A stretch of DNA of 64,000 bases. Source: Xiphophorus maculatus (lineage: Eukaryota > Chordata > Actinopteri > Cyprinodontiformes > Poeciliidae). Under the pieces are notes generated by a model. The model made no database searches. It was not told the DNA's origin and worked only from the letters and a program-made list of their open reading frames with translations. Below, piece after piece: positions 47,801 to 57,787 of this stretch. Both the position numbers and the translations under genes were made by a program. Numbering within the stretch: position 1 is the first letter of the stretch; each line of letters begins with the position of its first letter. The stretch is taken from NCBI RefSeq assembly GCF_002775205.1, contig NC_036457.1, positions 801,001-865,000 on the forward strand. Direction: 5' to 3'.

Positions 47801-49615
47801 ATTAAGTCAACTGTTTTTGACTTAATGCACTGACCGGCGTGACTGTCACATGTCGCACAGAACCCATTTCCAGATTTCTATCATTTGAGATAAATACATA
47901 TTTTAAAACGAACAAATGGTCTATTATTTGAATTTTATGTATAATTGCAAATTATAAAAAAATAAATAAATAAAAACGACTCGAAATGACTTGAAATTAA
48001 AGGTTCCTGACTTGAGACTTGACTCGGACTTGAGGACAGAGACTTGAGACTTACTTGAGACTTGCAACACAGTGACTTGGTCACACCTCTGGTTCATTCT
48101 AAAAAGCTGTTATTTTTAGGTTTTTATAGCATCCAGTCTGTCAGGAATCTTTTTGTATTTTATTTTTAGTAATTATTAGTTACTTTAGGGGGATTTTGAG
48201 TTCAGCAGCTCGTTGCAGAACTCCACTTTTATTATCCACGTCATTAAAAACACCTGTCTGGATGGGAACGACTTTGACTTTGACATGATTATTCTCCAGA
48301 CGCTCCAACAAGCTGAAGTCAACGGTTGCTTGTAAAAAATGATCAGGTTTATGTTTCTGAATCTAGCTGAAAGGAGGTAAATAGTTCGTCTTGCAATGGG
48401 GGTAGACCAGTGAGACTTGAAGATCAAATTTCTCCAGCTCTGTTCATATTTAAAACTGGTTTGTCTGCAGCTCCTCTGTGTGTAATGAGCTTCGTTAACA
48501 TGCCTTCTCATTAGCCGCGCTTTATGGAGCCCCTCCTTTTTAACAAGGGCCAACCCCCTGCAGAGAAGTGCCAGATCCGCTTCCTCGTCTGCTCTCTCGC
48601 CGTTCATCATGATGCTAACCTTTAGTTAGCGACCACAACCTGACTGCATGCTACATGCATGCCTCAAACTGTTTTCATCCATTATTTTAGGACAAAAAAG
48701 ATTAAAAAACAACAACAGAAAAATGATCCAAAGCAACCAGAATAGCTGCTTCCTAAACATAATGACTGCAGAATTATTTTAATAATTGGAGGGTTTCCAC
48801 ATGTTCAACACTTTTCAGTTTGTAACGTAAACATCCGAAGAAGAAGAAAGTCAGAAAATTATGAGGAAAAAAAGAAATTAAAACTTTATCCAGATATGAT
48901 GTGACCAACTGAGTCGGTGATTCAAAAGATTTCCATATTTGTAAAGCCGATACCGGAGAATAACTTCATAAAATGCTCAATGTTGTACATTTTATTTAGT
49001 TTTTCTTAGCGAAATTCTCATAAAATCACTTATTCCTTCTCTTAAAATTACGACTTTATTCTAACTTTATTCTCATATCAACTTTATTATTGCACAATTT
49101 TATTCTCATATTATTTTAACTATTTTGCTAACATTTTTTAATTTTTGTAATATTGTGACTTTATTCTCAGATTTTTCTTGACTTCATTCTTGTACAATTT
49201 TATTCTCATTACTTTTTACATATTATGACTATTCTTGCATTTTCACAATTTTATTCTAATCTTATAACCTTATCCTCGTAATATTATGACTTTATTATTA
49301 TATCAACTTTATTTTTGTAATATTTTGACTTTATTCTGTCATTATTACAACTTTATTCATTTTTTATTTTTTTTTACCTTACTCTGATATTATGCCTTTA
49401 ACCTCATATAATTTAAACTTTATTCTCGTATTAGTTAAACTTTATTATTTAAAATTTTTTCTTCTTCGTCTTTCTGTAATTCGCTGTCGTTTTGGACACT
49501 TCTCTTGGGGGCAAAATACGTTTTAATTTCTCTTATTGTTACAGTTTCTGTTGCTTTTTATTTCCAGGTTGCTCTGCTCTTTATTGAAAGTTTTATTTTC
49601 TGTTTAGCAGGTTAA
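32882..49615 (+). CDS. dtnb: Beta-dystrobrevin, 19 coding exons
   Basis: Dystrobrevin is a cytoplasmic scaffold of the dystrophin-associated complex. It binds dystrophin/utrophin through coiled coils and also syntrophins. Exons: 32882-32948, 33052-33132, 33247-33460, 33708-33793, 34900-35054, 35183-35282, 36189-36349, 37142-37266, 38718-38789, 39609-39686, 41616-41703, 41797-41876, 42998-43111, 44559-44655, 44884-44904, 45882-46035, 46271-46360, 46482-46529, 49611-49615. The sum is 1836 nt (611 aa); every exon has an AG acceptor and GT donor with matching phase. Domains: EF-hand-like region about aa 10-230, ZZ finger about 236-285, coiled coils about 410-506, [26 protein letters not shown] tail, ending NGKDRG. 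The ending NGKDRG, the short DEEQRQA exon and VFSQVSD/QNCFWRG words favour DTNB over DTNA. ATG at 32882 or the second at 32888 could start translation. The gene looks intact. Confidence 0.92.
33052..35282 (+). CDS. dtnb: dtnb exons for the EF-hand-like N-terminal region
   Basis: Five exons encode [120 protein letters not shown] and [20 protein letters not shown]. This is the paired EF-hand-like fold shared with dystrophin. As in other dystrobrevins, the loops do not look like calcium-binding EF hands. Compared with mammals the linker around '[18 protein letters not shown]' is diverged, but hydrophobic positions are kept. Confidence 0.9.
34425..34745. repeat. Degenerate minisatellite, TCTCAGAATTCAGACTTTAA-like unit
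   Basis: About 15 irregular copies of a roughly 19-20-bp unit (AATCTCAGAATTCAGACTT variants, including 'tctgaattcgtactgtaa'). It lies in the dtnb intron just before the 34900 exon and carries many EcoRI-like GAATTC words. Confidence 0.85.
35590..35955. mobile_element. ATTAATCGTGATTAATC repeat, fragment
   Basis: Contains 'gcagatcctttgttacaaatga', 'gtattttaggcaataaaa' and a terminal 'ttaatcttcaaattaatcac' region. It matches the right half of copy A. Confidence 0.55.
36189..36349 (+). CDS. dtnb: dtnb ZZ zinc-finger exon
   Basis: It encodes [37 protein letters not shown] and [12 protein letters not shown]. The zinc ligands are visible: CSYC, CLRC, CQNC and the distal SHQHQ histidines. The loop before the histidines appears about two residues shorter than in mammalian dystrobrevins ([10 protein letters not shown]). 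ZZ fingers of this family contribute to beta-dystroglycan or syntrophin-complex contacts. Confidence 0.92.
36883..36965. repeat. (CATC)n microsatellite
   Basis: Twelve or more perfect CATC units in the dtnb intron, then a degenerate tail. Confidence 0.95.
37433..37987. mobile_element. ATTAATCGTGATTAATC repeat, copy C
   Basis: Same order of landmarks as copy A, from 'gctgagacaattaatcagg' to 'aataattgataaagttattgttacttgcagccc'. It lies in a dtnb intron. Confidence 0.65.
39784..39984. mobile_element. Partial palindromic CACTGCAAAAAC-type MITE
   Basis: Runs from 'ttcagcaacatgtaggagcttgtttt' to 'gtaagattttgtttttgcagtg'. The right end is intact; the left arm is truncated. Confidence 0.6.
40105..40355 (+). 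mobile_element. hAT-like transposon 5' remnant
   Basis: The frame from the ATG at 40248 reads [16 protein letters not shown] and ends LQRKLSYSC then a stop. MDKW-L/F-x-K followed by a basic/Ser-rich stretch is how many hAT-type (ZBED/FAM200-like) transposase proteins of fish begin. The preceding 'ctttctgaaactgcggtcctcggccgccccctgg' is a common repeat end in fish. No catalytic part remains. Confidence 0.35.
41035..41596. mobile_element. ATTAATCGTGATTAATC repeat, copy D (inverted)
   Basis: Starts 'aacaatcgattatttgattgattg..' and ends 'aatcggttcattgtgattaatcagattaatcgtttgagcc', only about 20 bp before the polypyrimidine stretch of the dtnb exon at 41616. Confidence 0.65.
41797..44655 (+). CDS. 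dtnb: dtnb coiled-coil exons
   Basis: Three exons encode the two heptad-rich helices: [20 protein letters not shown] and [12 protein letters not shown], then [20 protein letters not shown] and [20 protein letters not shown]. This is the dystrophin/utrophin-dimerisation region and the most conserved part of the protein. The linker [12 protein letters not shown] has a cysteine and serine where mammals have Gln/Asn-rich sequence. Splice phases are 2, 2 and 0. Confidence 0.92.
42085..42180 (-). mobile_element. LINE 3' tail, minus orientation
   Basis: 'agaatatactttattcatccccagggggaaattta' is the reverse complement of the 'taaatttccccctggggatgaataaag' retroposon tail, like the one ending the fragment at 4992. 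A further remnant of this kind is at 62834-62875. Confidence 0.6.
42603..42820. mobile_element. Palindromic CACTGCAAAAAC MITE, internally deleted, TA-flanked
   Basis: Starts CACTGCAAAAACACAAAATC and ends ..GATTTTGTGATTTGCAGTG. TA flanks both sides (42601-42602 and 42821-42822), a 2-bp target duplication. It is 218 bp, against about 377 bp for the full-length copy at 52248. Confidence 0.75.
43712..44177. mobile_element. ATTAATCGTGATTAATC repeat, copy E (inverted)
   Basis: From 'acgctgcagctaatgattattttagtaatcg' to 'aacagattaatcacaattaattgttaa'. It contains a local palindrome 'aacccctaagctttttaggggttt' at 43789-43812. Confidence 0.65.
45012..45230. mobile_element. ATTAATCGTGATTAATC repeat, left-end fragment
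   Basis: Starts 'tgggttgaaatgattaatcatgattaatcgattatt' and breaks off after about 220 bp into a degenerate 'tttgttgctagtt..tttttgaaaaaa' repeat (to about 45560). Confidence 0.6.
45882..46529 (+). CDS. dtnb: dtnb C-terminal exons
   Basis: Exons 45882-46035, 46271-46360 and 46482-46529 encode a Ser/Pro-rich linker ([16 protein letters not shown]), [50 protein letters not shown] and the acidic [16 protein letters not shown]. The [15 protein letters not shown] and [16 protein letters not shown] blocks are dystrobrevin signatures. The last codon is split and finished in the exon at 49611. Confidence 0.92.
46617..46860. repeat. Polypyrimidine (CTTT)n tract
   Basis: About 240 bp almost free of purines on the plus strand. 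It lies in the dtnb intron directly left of the hAT element. Confidence 0.9.
46901..48091 (+). mobile_element. hAT transposon, 1191 bp, with 8-bp target duplication
   Basis: The ends are CAGAGGTGGGGACTCGAGTC and, on the other strand, CAGAGGTGTGACCAAGTCAC. GTTCATTC flanks both sides exactly (46893-46900 and 48092-48099), the 8-bp duplication diagnostic of hAT elements. Subterminal regions are filled with repeated GACTTGAGACTTG / GACTCGAGTC words on both sides, probably transposase binding sites. Only one short BED-finger frame is inside, so this is a non-autonomous deletion derivative sitting in the last coding intron of dtnb. Confidence 0.9.
47159..47467 (+). CDS. BED-type zinc finger remnant of the hAT element
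   Basis: 102 codons. After a poor N-terminal part it reads [20 protein letters not shown], then [20 protein letters not shown] and LHKDR before TAG. C-x2-C ... H-x4-H with an aromatic N-terminal segment is the BED finger that hAT transposases use to bind DNA. The stop overlaps CGGTAGGT, which could be a splice donor to a now-deleted catalytic exon. No dimerisation (hATC) or DDE region follows. Confidence 0.7.
   Translation: MRRPSLWFPLSLCMYVYVAAAQPIKLTGFGRLKKRGKATELRERNRNNRSNMLPRVISFGYVGYELSTKKRTATCKTCKKRISDGDATTSNFVRHLKLHKDR
48100..49600. other. dtnb intron, repeats
   Basis: A small element-like region lies at 48180-48620, with a minus-strand open frame of no recognised family. A degenerate 'actttattctcatatta' repeat covers about 49020-49450. 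No exon found. Confidence 0.5.
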
Positions 49616-49635
49616 AAAGCTGGCAGGGGGGAACA
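49611..49635 (+). CDS. dtnb: dtnb stop-codon exon (probably alternative)
   Basis: A 25-nt exon between TTTAGCAG and GTAAGT. Spliced after 46529 it completes the Gly codon and gives TAA at 49613-49615, producing the NGKDRG end known from DTNB. It has a normal acceptor and donor, so skipping it is possible; see the exon at 50025. Confidence 0.7.
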
Positions 49636-50024
49636 GTAAGTAAACTCACACAATCTTCTTTTTTAGACAATAAGTCTAAACCTCTTTCCAGAAAATACAA
49701 GTAATTTTAGTTCATTTTAATTGTTTGACATGTTTTTGCAAATTGTAAAGACATAAGTTGAAACAATTTGAAGGTATTATTATTTAACTTCACGGTTTTA
49801 ATTAGAAAAAGCAGGAACAAAGTGAATTATTTGATGTTTTTCCTGATCTTGTGCAGGCTTTTCCAACCAGCTACTCTGGTTTTTACTGAGGGAAAAATTA
49901 AGAAAACAAAGAACAGAAATCTTTTAAAAAAACTGATTATCTTTTATGATTCTTAAACATTTAACGTGCAATTTTGCATTTTTAAAGTTTGATTTTGTGT
50001 AACCTAGTGATAATTTCTCCTCAG

Positions 50025-50156
50025 ACGAACCGGTGTTTCATTACGGCCAAAGACGATGTTAAAGGTCAGCAGTGGGAGGAGTCGATCTTCTACGGCAATC
50101 AACCAATCATGATGCTGGACACCAAACGACCGCCGCGGGTCTCTACTGATGTATAG
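50025..50156 (+). CDS. dtnb: dtnb 3' exon with alternative C-termini
   Basis: Begins after TTTCTCCTCAG. If the 49611 exon is skipped, translation would read DEPVFHYGQRRC and stop at 50060-50062. In phase 0 the exon is open for 43 codons (TNRCFITAKDDVKG ... RPPRVSTDV) to TAG at 50154-50156; this frame would need an upstream exon ending in phase 0, such as 44655 or 44904. With the 49611 exon included, this is 3' UTR. Confidence 0.5.
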   Translation, partial: TNRCFITAKDDVKGQQWEESIFYGNQPIMMLDTKRPPRVSTDV

Positions 50157-50631
50157 TTGTGATTTTTGTGTGTTTTTGATTTGATCTCGCTTGAACCAAT
50201 GGGGAACCTGAAACCTACTGATGAGTACTGTAGCATGTTTATTTGGAGGAGGAAGAAGGTGGAGGAAGTGAGACGGAGGATGGATCTGGGAAGGATTTTA
50301 TTATAGATTAGAGAGTTGATGATGAAGAAACTGGAGGAAAAAATGAAAGTTGAAGAAGTGAAAGGTGAGCTGATAAAGTTTGAGCACTGTGTGCTTCATA
50401 TTTATTGCTTTGATTTGGTTTTTTGCCTTGTATTCATTCAGTTTGAGAGCTTTATGTGTATATGAGAGTAGTCAGATCCTGCTGAGACGTTTAAGCTTTA
50501 GGGGACTAAATCCCACCAAGTTCCCACATATTGTTGAGATAAATGTACAAATATGTAGACGATGCAACTCTTCCCCGAACTGTCTGGGCAGAAACCAAAT
50601 ATTAGTTGTTCTAGCACTGTAAAAGTGAACT

Positions 50632-51169
50632 TTAAAGGTGACCTATTATGCCTCTTTGAACATGTCCATTTCATTTTTTGCACAAAATTATTCTTAGATA
50701 ATTTGTCTTGGTCAGCTCAGACTATTTTGAGCTCCTGTTTTAGGGCCTCCTGTTACTTTAAATCCAAATAAGCTGCAGCTGGCCACGCCCCCCAACTCAA
50801 CGTTTACACTCGCACTTGAAAATGGCTGCAAACAGATGTGCAATTATACAATCATACATATTTGAAAAGCAGACGTGGAGCCTTCTGCACAACCAACAAG
50901 AATGCAGCAAGTGATTTCTGTTTTTCAAGTCAACAACAAAACACTTCCAGCAGCCGTTGTACGGCGCATGCAGCGGTAAAACCAGTTGGGTTGCTAGGTA
51001 ACGGCGCAGTGTGACTCAGTAATCAGGATATTTTTGAAACGGCCCATTTCCAAACAAACAGCTGGATGTTTTCTTTAAAACTCTTTTGTTGTTTTTAGAA
51101 GCAGTTGAGACCCAAATGGAAGAACAAAAACGTACAAAATGTGGATTTTGTATAATAAGTCCCCTTTAA
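50632..51169. mobile_element. TTAA-flanked AGGTGACCTATTATG-type MITE, copy 3
   Basis: TTAA at 50632-50635 is followed by AGGTGACCTATTATGCC. The right end is ..TATAATAAGTCCCC.T then TTAA at 51166-51169, giving inverted ends within TTAA. A TTAA duplication fits piggyBac or Kolobok-type elements. It is the cleanest of the three copies, about 538 bp, with no coding capacity. Confidence 0.75.
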
Positions 51170-51225
51170 TAAATCATGGCTGGTGATGTTTTCCACTTTT
51201 TAATGATTTTTGTCTGAAATAAATT

Positions 51226-51833
51226 GGGCTGGGCGATAAATTGATCGAGTTTTTGATTTTTGAAGATTTAATTTTAGAAAAAAAATAAATTTCACCTGTG
51301 CACTCGTTGGGTTTCCATATTTCAGAGTGATGTCATCACGCCCAGGGCGGCCATCTTGTTCTGCAGCTTCTATTTGTTCTGATTTTGAATTCAGGTCAAC
51401 CCACAATGGATTATTTAAGCCAGGCTAAGACTTTTAAAAAAAATTACATAATAAAGTCAGAATTTTACCAGAACTGCAACCCCCCAAAATGAAAAAATTA
51501 AAGTATACAAGTTTTTCTAACATTTTTGAGCGCTCAGTGTCAAATTATAAGCGATTGTGCAAACAACTGAGTCTATTTCAAAAACAACAACTGATAACTT
51601 AGCTCTTTTTCTCATTGAATCAACTTTTTTTTGCAATTTTAAAATATTTTTTCTGGTAAAATTGCATATTTTTCCGGTAACATAACTACAAATTCTCATT
51701 TTCTGACCCCAATTCACTATTGTATAACTCAGAGATCGTAGGACTGAATTAAAGCCACTTTTTGTAAATATTCAAAATCAAATCTGGTATGAAAAATTCA
51801 GAGATTTTATTCTTAATCCATATCGCCCAGTCC
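51226..51833. mobile_element. GGGCTGGGCGATA inverted-repeat MITE
   Basis: The left end GGGCTGGGCGATA and the reverse complement of the right end, GGACTGGGCGATA, differ by one base. About 608 bp, AT-rich inside, with no transposase. Target duplication unclear. Confidence 0.65.
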
Positions 51834-52247
51834 TAGAATCCATGTTTCAGATGGAGCCATGAGTGCAGCTTTACTGTGTATTCTGGTACTGCAGTCAAAG
51901 AGGAGCTATCTGATTACTGTGGTGTGTGTGGAGGTGTGTGTGTGTGTTTTATGTAAATTATGTGTGTTTGTTTCCTCAACTGCCATATTCTGTAAAAGCA
52001 GCCAAATCTTTACCTTTTTAACTTGAAGAATTGCAAAAGTATTCACACCTCTTAAACCTCAATCTGTAAGTCGGTTTGGATGGAAACTGTATTGACTTTG
52101 ACTAGACCATTTTAGCACATACATTTGATTCCAACCCGTCCTATAGAGGTTGGTTGTGTTTTTAGCATCGTTGTGCTGCAGTGACTTCTCCCTCAATCTC
52201 GTGTGTTTTACAGATTCATGATGCTGCCACCACCATATTTCTGTCTG

Positions 52248-52624
52248 CACTGCAAAAACACAAAATCCTACCAAGTACTTTTGGTCTAGTTTCAACTCCA
52301 AATATCTTAGTAGACTTCAAATAAGACAAAACTAACTTACAAGTAACTTTTCAGCAAGATAAAGGAGTTTGTTTAAATAAATAATTCCTTAATATTGATG
52401 AAGACGTTCTAGTTTCAACGGGAAATTATTTAACTTGTAACATGTGGAAACTGTCTGGAACTAACACTTTTTCACCAATATGAAGAAATTATTTACTTAA
52501 AACAAGCTTATGTATCTTGTTGAAAAGTTACTTGTAAGTTAGTTTCTCTTATTTAAAGTGAACTAAGATATTTACACTAAATCTAGACCAAAAGTACTTG
52601 GTAGGATTTTGTGTTTTTGCAGTG
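52248..52624. mobile_element. Full-length palindromic CACTGCAAAAAC MITE
   Basis: 377 bp. Starts CACTGCAAAAACACAAAATC and ends GATTTTGTGTTTTTGCAGTG. The two halves are imperfect reverse complements over most of their length (e.g. 'acttacaagtaacttttcagcaagat' versus 'atcttgttgaaaagttacttgtaagt'). TG flanks both ends (52246-52247 and 52625-52626). A transcript would fold into a long hairpin. Confidence 0.85.
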
Positions 52625-54090
52625 TGTTTTGATTTGTTTGTCTCAAACGGTTCAGTTTCAGTCAGAAACGTTTGAAGGAGTTTGGATACTTTTGTAAAAC
52701 ACTGTAATTATCTGGATTAGATGACTTCATCTTAATTAGGTTAGGGCCCAAATTAAATCCAACAATCCCTCAAAATCACAATAATTTTATCCATTTCTGT
52801 ATTTTTCTTGAATCAAGTCTTTTTGTAACTGAACTAATTCATTACACGGTCGACTGTATGTGAAGGGATTCTCTGATCTACAGCCAAAGCTTTTCTTTTC
52901 TTTTTTTTTTTGCATTAATTGTTGAGGTTTTGAAGCTTTCTCTGAATTCACACACATACCCTGAATATTAATTTATTACTGTTTCTTTTCATTTGACAGC
53001 AAGTCATTTTGGTTACATTGTAAATGCAATCTCAGCTGTTGTATTTGTACTTTAAGGGTTGCTAAAACAAACATGAAGAATTATCATTTATTGAACAAAT
53101 CTTAAATTATTTAGAAGTTGTAGTTAGGTGCGTTTAAATTTTTTATGACTAAAGCAGCAGTCTGACATCCTGTACTTGGTATCAATTCTGTAATTAATGT
53201 CTTTTAGCGTCTAGAAGCTACCTGGCTAAGCCAACTCCTTATGTTGCTGTCTTTGTTTTGCTTTATGTAAAATATAAATGACTGTTTTTATGAGTTTCAG
53301 CTCTGGCGATGAAGAACTACACCCATAAACCCAAAAGCCAAAGATGTTTTGTTTCATTTCATTCAACACGTTTCAGAGCTTTAGAAGGTGAAATCCCAAC
53401 AGCTTAAATTTCTCCATCGGTTTTTCTTCGGTTTTCACCAGCTGTTTTTGGTGCTTGCGACCTGGATCGCAGCGATTGACCGACTGCAGTATAAATGATT
53501 CCGCTGACGAACAAGCCCGTGTTTCTGCATGCATGTCCAACAGTGCCTGAGAGTCTGAGGACTGAGGCCTGCCCTGACATGAAACCGTAAACACCTCCAG
53601 CTCTGAACCTGCTGGAGCAGAGGAGATGAGTGTGCATCTGTGTTTCATCTGCAATAAATAATATTTATCGACAAACTTTGTGACTTGTGGTTTTGATTCA
53701 AGGCTGTGCAGCAACATGAAAACATCGGGTTTGTCATGAATCTCTTGTTTGGCAAAATACACGGCAATCAAGTTTTGGATTTTAGTTTTATTTTGTTGTG
53801 ACTGAAGTTAAATAAAACATAACTTCTCTTGTTTTAGGTTGTTTAGAGTAACCAAAATTATTTCTATTACAGAAAACTTAATTTTTTGTAACTTGCTTTG
53901 TATATTTAGCAATTAATTTCAGCTTTAACATGATTTGTTTGTATTGTTTCAATGTATTAAATATTTATTATGAGTTATTGATCTTGGATATAACTCATAA
54001 GTTGCTTATATTTTAAATGTTAAGCAACTTCACTGAAATTTGACCCTTTTTTTGGTTTAAATTATTTTGTGTTTCGACCAGTCATGCGCT

Positions 54091-54467
54091 CCAAAAGCAT
54101 AAAATCTTACCAAATTTTTTTCTCTCTAGTTTTTAGTGCAAATATCTTAGTGCACTTAAAATAAGACAAAACTAACTTACAAGTTACTTTTCAGCAAGAT
54201 AGAGGAGCTTGTTTCAGGTCAATAATTTAATATTGATGAAAAAGTTCTGGCTCCATTGGCAGATTATTTCACTTATATCAAGACCAATGTTATATGTGGA
54301 ACTAGTACTTTTTACCTACAGTATATTCAAGAATTATCGACTTTAAACAAGCTCCTATATCTTGCTAAAAAGTTATTTATAAGTTAGTTTTGTCTTAAGG
54401 TGTAGTAAGATATTTGCACTAGAAACTAGACCAAAAATACTTGGTAAGATTTTGTGTTTTTGCAGTG
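54091..54467. mobile_element. Palindromic CACTGCAAAAAC MITE, second full-length copy
   Basis: Same structure as 52248-52624. The left terminus is degraded ('gctccaaaagcataaaatc'); the right terminus TTTTTGCAGTG is intact. Confidence 0.75.
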
Positions 54468-55135
54468 GCTGTACAGTGACTGTTCAGAGACATTTCAAAA
54501 CAAAAATGTTTATATATTTTAATTTCCCTGCTCCTGCTGTGGAATTTGATCACAACACATTACTAATGACAGTAAAGTGTTGTAAATACTAACATTGCTA
54601 GACAGAGTACTAAATAATATAATAGTTTTTCATGCAAAATGCCTAAAAGAAAAGGTTTTCTGCACACAAACCCCATAAAAATTCACATTTTTCACAGATA
54701 CTGAGACGTTCACATTTGGTTTCTTCATTATTCTGGGTTAGCGGTTCTCATGATTCCCCTGCGCTTCTTCCAGAGGTCAGTTGTGGGTTCTGAGGATGTT
54801 TTGAGGATGGGGAGGTGGGCCATTGTCTAAACAAAGCTTACTGAGGTTAGCCTGTTGTTGGTGACCTCCCTGTTAGCTATATAAAACCCCCAACTCACCA
54901 CCACCGACACTAACGCACAGTGACATGGTGCCGTTATGACCCGGCGTAGTAAAGGTCACCCTTCTCTGCTTAGAGGTCAATCTGAGTTGAAGCTCTGCTA
55001 ACGAGAAATAAAGAGACTTTTCTATAGTTCTGTTAGTTTGCTAAGATTTTGATTGCATGACTCATTCTTATACATTTCTTTACATTTTATTTGTAGTTTA
55101 TTTAGTAGTAATTTTTAAAAAGCCAAATACTTTTT

Positions 55136-55526
55136 GTGCAAAAACACAAAATCTTACCAAGTTTTTTTGGTCTGGTTTTCAGTGCAAATATCTAGGTGCA
55201 CTTGAAATAAGACAAAACTAACTATTTTAGCAAGATATAAGAGTTTGTTTAAAAGGAAATAATTCCTTAATATTGATGGAAAAAGTACTAGTTCCACTGG
55301 CAGATAATTTTACTTAAGGAAAAAATGTTTGGCTATAAATAAAATAATCTGCCAATAGAATTAGTTCTTTTTCATCAATTTTAAGGAATTAATTACTTAA
55401 AGCAAGGTCCTTCATCTTGCTGAAAAGTTACTTTTAAGTTAGTTTTTCCTTATTTTAAGTGTGCAAAGATATTTGCACTACAAACTAGAGCAAAAATACT
55501 TGGTAAGATTTTGTGTTTTTGCAGTG
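55136..55526. mobile_element. Palindromic CACTGCAAAAAC MITE, third full-length copy
   Basis: Both arms present: 'gtgcaaaaacacaaaatcttaccaag' at the left and 'ttggtaagattttgtgtttttgcagtg' at the right. Three such copies lie within 3.3 kb. Confidence 0.75.
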
Positions 55527-55657
55527 AACACACAATATTTAAGAATTTAGGACTGAAACAAATCAGACTTTTCCACATTAAAGCAGCAAAAACAAATTTC
55601 TTAGCCTTTATTCGTATCACAATAAGCATAAGTAAACAAACAAAACAAACATGTGAG

Positions 55658-55990
55658 TTAGGGCTGAAACAATTAATCGTGATTAATCGATTATTGAAAT
55701 AATTGTTAGCTAATTTATTAACTGACTAAAAAAACCTTCATATTCACAGTCGTAATCAAACCAAACCTGAACAAAGATCTATGCATTTTGCATTCAAGAT
55801 TAAATTAAAAGTATTTTTTTGCTTCAGATATGTCCTTTACTAACAAGCATACACTAAGGAAAGGCAGTGGTATTGCATTTTAGGCAATAAAATGTTGTTA
55901 AAAAACCATTTGCATCTTTTAATATATTTCTATATGGTATTAAAAAAGGCTTAAATAACAAAATCCACACAATATGTCATTTTTTGCATC
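55658..55990. mobile_element. ATTAATCGTGATTAATC repeat, fragment
   Basis: Starts 'tagggctgaaacaattaatcgtgattaatcgattattg'. It keeps 'gcattttaggcaataaaat' but the interior is shortened. Confidence 0.6.
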
Positions 55991-57780
55991 TTTAACAGTA
56001 AATAACACACAACAGTATTCAAGATACTGAGGAATTTATATACAATTTCACAATTTTAAAACTTGCAGTCATGTGGAGCGTACTTAAAATATGAGGGTAT
56101 GGCAAAAAACAAAAAAAAAAAACAAAAATACAATATTTTCTTTAACTCAATAGTTTAGAAAAATGATCTAAATTAATCAACAGCTTTAAAACCTGGTTAT
56201 TGAAAACTTGAATGCAGCACAACTGCACTCAAACAAAGACTTTTCTGATCTTTTCTCACAGATGCCTATAAATGAGAGGAGGCTGCAAAAAGAATCATGA
56301 TAAATTAAACAGCTCATAAAAGAAAGTATGTCTTTATAGACGAAGTTGTAATTGTAAAAAAAAAATAAATGAAAATGCTGTAAATTAATAAAATTACACT
56401 CGTAAAACCATGTAGTGATAATATTTGATCTTGAAAACACCCACTTAATGTTATTGTAGTCATAAATACTAAAACTGGAGGAGATAAAGTAGCTTACTGC
56501 TACTTAATATCAACAACTCCCTGTGTGGTTTTACATGTTGTCTAATGTAAAGGCAGGTCTTGATATAAACTCCTGCTGCAGACTCTTTTCAAAAACAATT
56601 ATGATGCATTTCTTTAACTGCAAATAAACTGATTATATTTTCTCCTCTTCCATTTTAAAAATATACCTCCTTACAGAAGATGCTAAATACAGAAGTGGTG
56701 CTAGGCTGTTTGGTGCCTTGGGCCAACATGCTCCACCGTCACATCATTTTGATTCCTATAAAACATCATAAAAATTAAAAAAAATATTTTATTTGAAAAA
56801 ATAATTTGCCAGGCTGTCGGAGGTAAAACAAATGCAAGAATAAATACTGTTGAAAATAAATGCTATTAAAATTAAACTGACCATTAATCAAATATTTATG
56901 TAATTATATGTACTAGAGCTGCATTTTGATCAAGCCACAATTTTTATTGCGCAACTGTCAGTTAATATATACATTTTTTCTTTTAATAAGATAGTTTACA
57001 CTATTGCACTTCAAGAAACAAATTAATTTGCACAATTGTTAAAAACATCTCACCCTTCATAAAATAGTTACTTTTCAAACAAGTAATAGTTTACAGATTT
57101 GTAGAAACTGTTTACTAATGTGGCAACTCATGATGCCCTAAAGGAGAAGCCGCCCTGGGCAGTTCCCCATTATATGGCAAGCTGTTAGTATCAATAATAA
57201 CATATACTTAATTTATTCCTCTTTACTAGGAGGATTTTTTAAATCTACAAGATGCATCCCCGTAGCATGATAAGTCAAGATAATAATAAACACAAAAAAG
57301 ACAATACAGAAGAGGAAATAAAAAAAATCAAACAATTTTGACTTTTGAAGCCCAGAAATGTTCATGTTTTTTCTAGTAAATTTTCAACTTTTCAAACTCA
57401 AATATGTCCGAGTTTTTTCCCCTCGAAAATATCTGAGATTATTTTAAAATTGTCCAAAAAAAATTCTAGAATTCTTTTTACTTTTCACACTCAGAAATTC
57501 CCAAATTTTCCAAAAGATCACAAAATTAGATTTTTTGCCAGCAATTTTTTGATTTTACAAACTCAGAAATTTCCTTGGTTTTTCTAGAAAATTTCTGAGA
57601 TTAAACATTTTTTAGTTTTCTGGAAGAAATTTACTCTTTCTTTCTATCTACAATGGCCCCAATTCAGACCTGAGTCATGTCGAACCAAAAGATAAAAACG
57701 AGTTGGGCACAAACAGTTCATTAAAACAGAGGCGCTATTGTACATTTCTAGCAAATAGAAATTAACTGTGTTAAAAAGAA
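55991..57780. other. Intergenic, AT-rich
   Basis: No gene supported. 57340-57640 has an irregular 'ctcagaaatttccca..ttttctagaaaa' repeat that creates an 80-codon Phe/Ser-rich open frame with no gene-like features. Confidence 0.5.
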
Positions 57781-57787
57781 ATATTTT

